From positions 1-7,503 of the forward strand of contig CAIJTL010001332.1 in assembly GCA_903823545.1 (NCBI GenBank): DNA of 7,503 nucleotides, read 5' to 3'. The stretch is from an uncultured Planctomycetaceae bacterium (GTDB lineage: Bacteria; Planctomycetota; Planctomycetia; Planctomycetales; Planctomycetaceae). Both the position numbers and the translations under genes were made by a program. Numbering within the stretch: position 1 is the first letter of the stretch; every line of letters begins with the position of its first letter. This document shows, in pieces, positions 5,262-7,503 of the stretch. Below the pieces are notes generated by a model that saw nothing but the letters and a program-made list of their open reading frames with translations, did no database searches and was not told the origin of the DNA.

Positions 5262-6458
5262 ATGGCCAATCACGGCGAACGTGAGACGGACCTCAACAGC
5301 GACACACCCCCAATACAGGCCAGCTTGCCGAGCGGTTCAATTCCGGCTACTTCGCGGTTTGTATTTGTCGATGGCCTCCGTGGTTTTGCCGCGTTGGCCA
5401 TCGTCGTCTTTCATATTTGGTGGTACGAACCATATCCTTGGCCCGCACTCGAATCCGCTCCGGCGATCTTTGACGCAGTCTTTCTGCGTTTGCGCGGTGG
5501 AGTTCAGATTCTGCTGGTCATCAGCGGTTTTGTGATTGCTTACACGCTGCGGAATCTTTGGGTGACTCCACGTGAGATTGCTTCATTTGTAGTTCGCCGA
5601 ATCGTGAGGTTAGTCCCCGCCTATTGGGTGGCGATTGCGATTGCGATTGCCACGGACGCCCTTTGTGCTCGGTTTCTGGAGTTGCCGTCGCCGTTTGATG
5701 ATCGCGTCTCGGCATTGCGGCTGCTGGCTCATCTGATGTTCTCACAAGACGCGTTCGGTTACGAATCGTTGTCAGCGGGGATGTGGACGGTCTGCATTGA
5801 GATGCAGTTCTACGTCGTAGCCGTTTTCGGTTGGGGGGCCGCTCAGCGCCTAACCTCGAAATCCCGAACCGGCGAAGCAAAGACTTCGGCAGTCGGCCTG
5901 TTGCTCACTTTCGCTCCATTGTCGCTGTACTCGTTTTTCCACTGGCATCGGCTCGATACCACCACCCCTTGGGTGACGCACTTCTTATGGTTTTTCTTTC
6001 TCGGCATGGCGACTTGGTGGACGCTGGATCGAACGATTTCTGTCTGGGTCTTTTGCATCACAATTGGAGTTGTAATCGGGCAATTGTTTGTGGAATGGGA
6101 AATCGCCAACGCGATCGCCGTTGGAACCGCAATTCTCATTTTCATCGCCGGTCGAATGGATCGGCTGAATGTGTGGCTCAATTGGAGGTGGCTCCAGTAT
6201 CTCGGCCGAATTTCATACAGCCTCTATTTGATTCATTACTCGATCAGCCACCTGCTAATTCACGGTGGCTGGAAGCTGTTTGAAAACACCCCGTCAGCCG
6301 CACAAGCATGTGGCATTTTGTCGTTTTCGGTGGTTTCGAGCGTCCTCGCTGGGCACATTTTGTATATAGCGGTGGAGGCTCCAAGCGTTCGTTGGGCGGC
6401 GAAGATAAAGCTGAAGGCAAACCTGATCGATTTACATGGCGCGCCGGCGCGAAATTGA
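5262..6458 (+). CDS. Acyltransferase-3 family integral membrane protein (O-acetyltransferase-like)
   Basis: This family moves acyl groups, usually acetyl, across the membrane onto sugars of cell-surface polysaccharide, lipopolysaccharide, peptidoglycan or secondary metabolites. The 398-residue protein begins with about 32 polar residues and then has the family hallmarks in order: VDGLRGFAALAIVVFH (36-51) with the catalytic-type H51, VISGFVI (86-92), the R-R-I-V-R-L-V-P-A-Y-W segment at 112-122, the W-T-V-C-I-E-M-Q-F-Y motif at 175-184, several further hydrophobic helices, and LGRISYSLYLIH near 314-325. Around ten membrane spans are likely. There is no C-terminal SGNH domain. The substrate cannot be deduced. 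It starts 39 bp after the aroDE-like gene and its end overlaps the next gene by 23 bp, so co-transcription is likely. Confidence 0.9.
   Translation: MANHGERETDLNSDTPPIQASLPSGSIPATSRFVFVDGLRGFAALAIVVFHIWWYEPYPWPALESAPAIFDAVFLRLRGGVQILLVISGFVIAYTLRNLWVTPREIASFVVRRIVRLVPAYWVAIAIAIATDALCARFLELPSPFDDRVSALRLLAHLMFSQDAFGYESLSAGMWTVCIEMQFYVVAVFGWGAAQRLTSKSRTGEAKTSAVGLLLTFAPLSLYSFFHWHRLDTTTPWVTHFLWFFFLGMATWWTLDRTISVWVFCITIGVVIGQLFVEWEIANAIAVGTAILIFIAGRMDRLNVWLNWRWLQYLGRISYSLYLIHYSISHLLIHGGWKLFENTPSAAQACGILSFSVVSSVLAGHILYIAVEAPSVRWAAKIKLKANLIDLHGAPARN
5631..5648 (+). repeat. Short tandem hexamer (GCGATT x3) inside the acyltransferase gene
   Basis: Three perfect tandem copies of GCGATT encode an alternating Ala-Ile run in a membrane helix. 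The unit is a multiple of three, so slippage would change helix length and not the reading frame. Confidence 0.6.
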
Positions 6459-7503
6459 GCTGAAATCCGCATTCATTGACCGCCTGCATTGGCAAGTTGC
6501 TGACCGAGACATAAAAAGGCTCCGATACGTCGTTTGCGATTTGGATTCTGGAAAAGGACTCGGCTTGATGAATGATGCGGCGAGCGCTCCTGGTTGTTTG
6601 GCAGGCGGAATTCAGATTTGCGGCTCAAACGACCTCGTCGTTGAGCAAGCAAAACAGCGTTTTGGGGCTCACATCAGCGAGCTCGATCTCGCTCGGTTCG
6701 TGGTCGTAACCAGCCTTCAACACGATGGCGCATCGAGTGTTAGTTTCAACATTCGTCCGAGTGAGGCTGAAGAGATCGCCCCGCAGGGAGACACAACACA
6801 ACTCTGCGAAAAGTTTAATCTGGATACGCAAGGGTGCCGGCAGGATCTTGAAAGGGAGATTGTTCTCGCAATGTTGCTGTGCCCAGACACGTTTCAGTTT
6901 CCCAGCTACGACGAATTCGCAGCAGCCGTCCGTGTCAGAATGAATATTGTCGAAGCTGCGAGGAAGACGCGGCTTGTCTTTCAAGCCTACGAAGCAGAGC
7001 GCCCAGAGCAGTATTGGAAATACGATGAAGATCGGGGCTTTGTATTACTCCCCGGGCAGCCGTTGGTGGAAGCATTGAAGGCGGCAACACAGCCAGAAGT
7101 GTCCGGAAAAAAGTATACGTTTTCGTGCCGTCGTGCCGTTGAACATGTCGTCCTGCTGAGTCTAGCCAAGGAAACCGAGACAAATCATTCCGAACTTTTT
7201 GAGAAGCTCCAGCGGCAGGCGGAATCGAGAGCACTCAAGGGAGGTGAATTCGAGCGAACATTTCTCCGTGTCATTGGATCCGTCGATAAGCCGCTCCCCT
7301 TGAAATACTTCGTCCCCGGCGATCGAACGTGGTTTCGCAACCCCGACCGAGATTCTGCGGAAGTCACCGGATATGAAGGAAGCTGGACGTTTTACGTTGG
7401 AGGAGGTCGTTTCACCGATTTTTGGAAACGCGAAGAGGGGTTCACACTCACGACAAAATGCCTGTCGATCTACTACTGGCGTCAGGCAACATACCGAGAT
7501 GAA
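6436..7503 (+). CDS. Tgl-like protein-glutamine gamma-glutamyltransferase with long N-terminal region (partial, no stop in window)
   Basis: The frame is open for 356 codons to the window end. The C-terminal part resembles Bacillus spore-coat transglutaminase Tgl, which forms glutamyl-lysine crosslinks between proteins. Compared from memory: RMNIVEAAR at 168-176 matches RMNIVAAAK; Q-Y-W-K at 192-195 matches T-Y-W-R; YTFSCRRA at 227-234 matches YAFECATA, with C231 at nucleophile Cys116; and YFVPGDRTWFRNPDRD at 291-306 matches the F-F-L-G-D-C-L-Y-F-K-N-P segment. Residues 1-155 have no counterpart in Tgl (about 245 residues in total) and are not recognised. S230 and S316 appear to replace Glu115 and Glu187. 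No signal peptide is seen. The ATG at 6436 overlaps the acyltransferase end and lacks a clear Shine-Dalgarno; an in-frame stop at 6424 rules out a longer start, while TTG 6565 and ATG 6568 are alternatives. The natural substrate is unknown. Confidence 0.75.
   Translation, partial: MARRREIELKSAFIDRLHWQVADRDIKRLRYVVCDLDSGKGLGLMNDAASAPGCLAGGIQICGSNDLVVEQAKQRFGAHISELDLARFVVVTSLQHDGASSVSFNIRPSEAEEIAPQGDTTQLCEKFNLDTQGCRQDLEREIVLAMLLCPDTFQFPSYDEFAAAVRVRMNIVEAARKTRLVFQAYEAERPEQYWKYDEDRGFVLLPGQPLVEALKAATQPEVSGKKYTFSCRRAVEHVVLLSLAKETETNHSELFEKLQRQAESRALKGGEFERTFLRVIGSVDKPLPLKYFVPGDRTWFRNPDRDSAEVTGYEGSWTFYVGGGRFTDFWKREEGFTLTTKCLSIYYWRQATYRDE
6440..6451. repeat. 12-bp perfect palindrome at the acyltransferase-Tgl overlap
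   Basis: CGCGCCGGCGCG is self-complementary, made only of G and C, and sits within codons 2-6 of the Tgl-like gene and the last codons of the acyltransferase. It may be a chance result of Arg and Ala codons in both frames, or it may affect initiation at 6436. Confidence 0.5.

Noticed and set aside
5631..5648. Phase-variable tract in the acyltransferase
   Set aside because: The repeat unit is 6 bp, so copy changes keep the frame, and three copies are too few to suggest active slippage.
6625..7234. Minus-strand frames of 99-119 codons at the right end
   Set aside because: The plus-strand frame is open throughout 6436-7503 and shows Tgl-like motifs; the minus frames show none.

Overview
The window reads as a piece of a bacterial chromosome with five genes on the minus strand (right to left), a divergent intergenic region, and three genes on the plus strand that run to the right edge. 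Moderate GC content, a stand-alone NuoC, a NuoA with a long insertion, a DUF2203 gene inside a nuo cluster, a fused AroD-AroE-like protein and mostly weak Shine-Dalgarno signals together suggest a member of the Planctomycetota. This is inferred from gene content; there is no rRNA or marker search behind it.

Minus strand, in order of transcription: trpD (anthranilate phosphoribosyltransferase), a 122-bp gap with a candidate promoter and dyad, nuoI, a DUF2203 protein, nuoA, a 97-bp gap with a GC-rich hairpin, nuoC, and the first codons of a further gene that is probably nuoD. The nuo genes encode parts of respiratory complex I: the I, C and (presumably) D subunits belong to the peripheral arm, and A to the membrane arm. 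The order I-DUF2203-A-C departs from the textbook A-B-C-D...I order, and nuoB is not where it would be expected.

Plus strand: a 489-residue protein whose two halves resemble type I 3-dehydroquinate dehydratase and shikimate dehydrogenase, then an acyltransferase-3 family integral membrane protein, then a gene overlapping it by 23 bp and cut by the window end. The last one carries a C-terminal domain resembling Bacillus spore-coat transglutaminase Tgl behind a long N-terminal region I do not recognise. The short gaps suggest one transcript. trpD and the aroDE-like gene, both tied to aromatic amino-acid synthesis, are divergent around a 286-bp region.

The two most unusual points are enzymatic. 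The AroDE-like protein keeps the fold signatures of both enzymes but appears to lack most canonical catalytic residues in each half. The Tgl-like protein keeps the nucleophilic cysteine, but the neighbouring acidic catalytic positions look replaced. No rRNA, tRNA, CRISPR array, insertion sequence or phage gene was seen.
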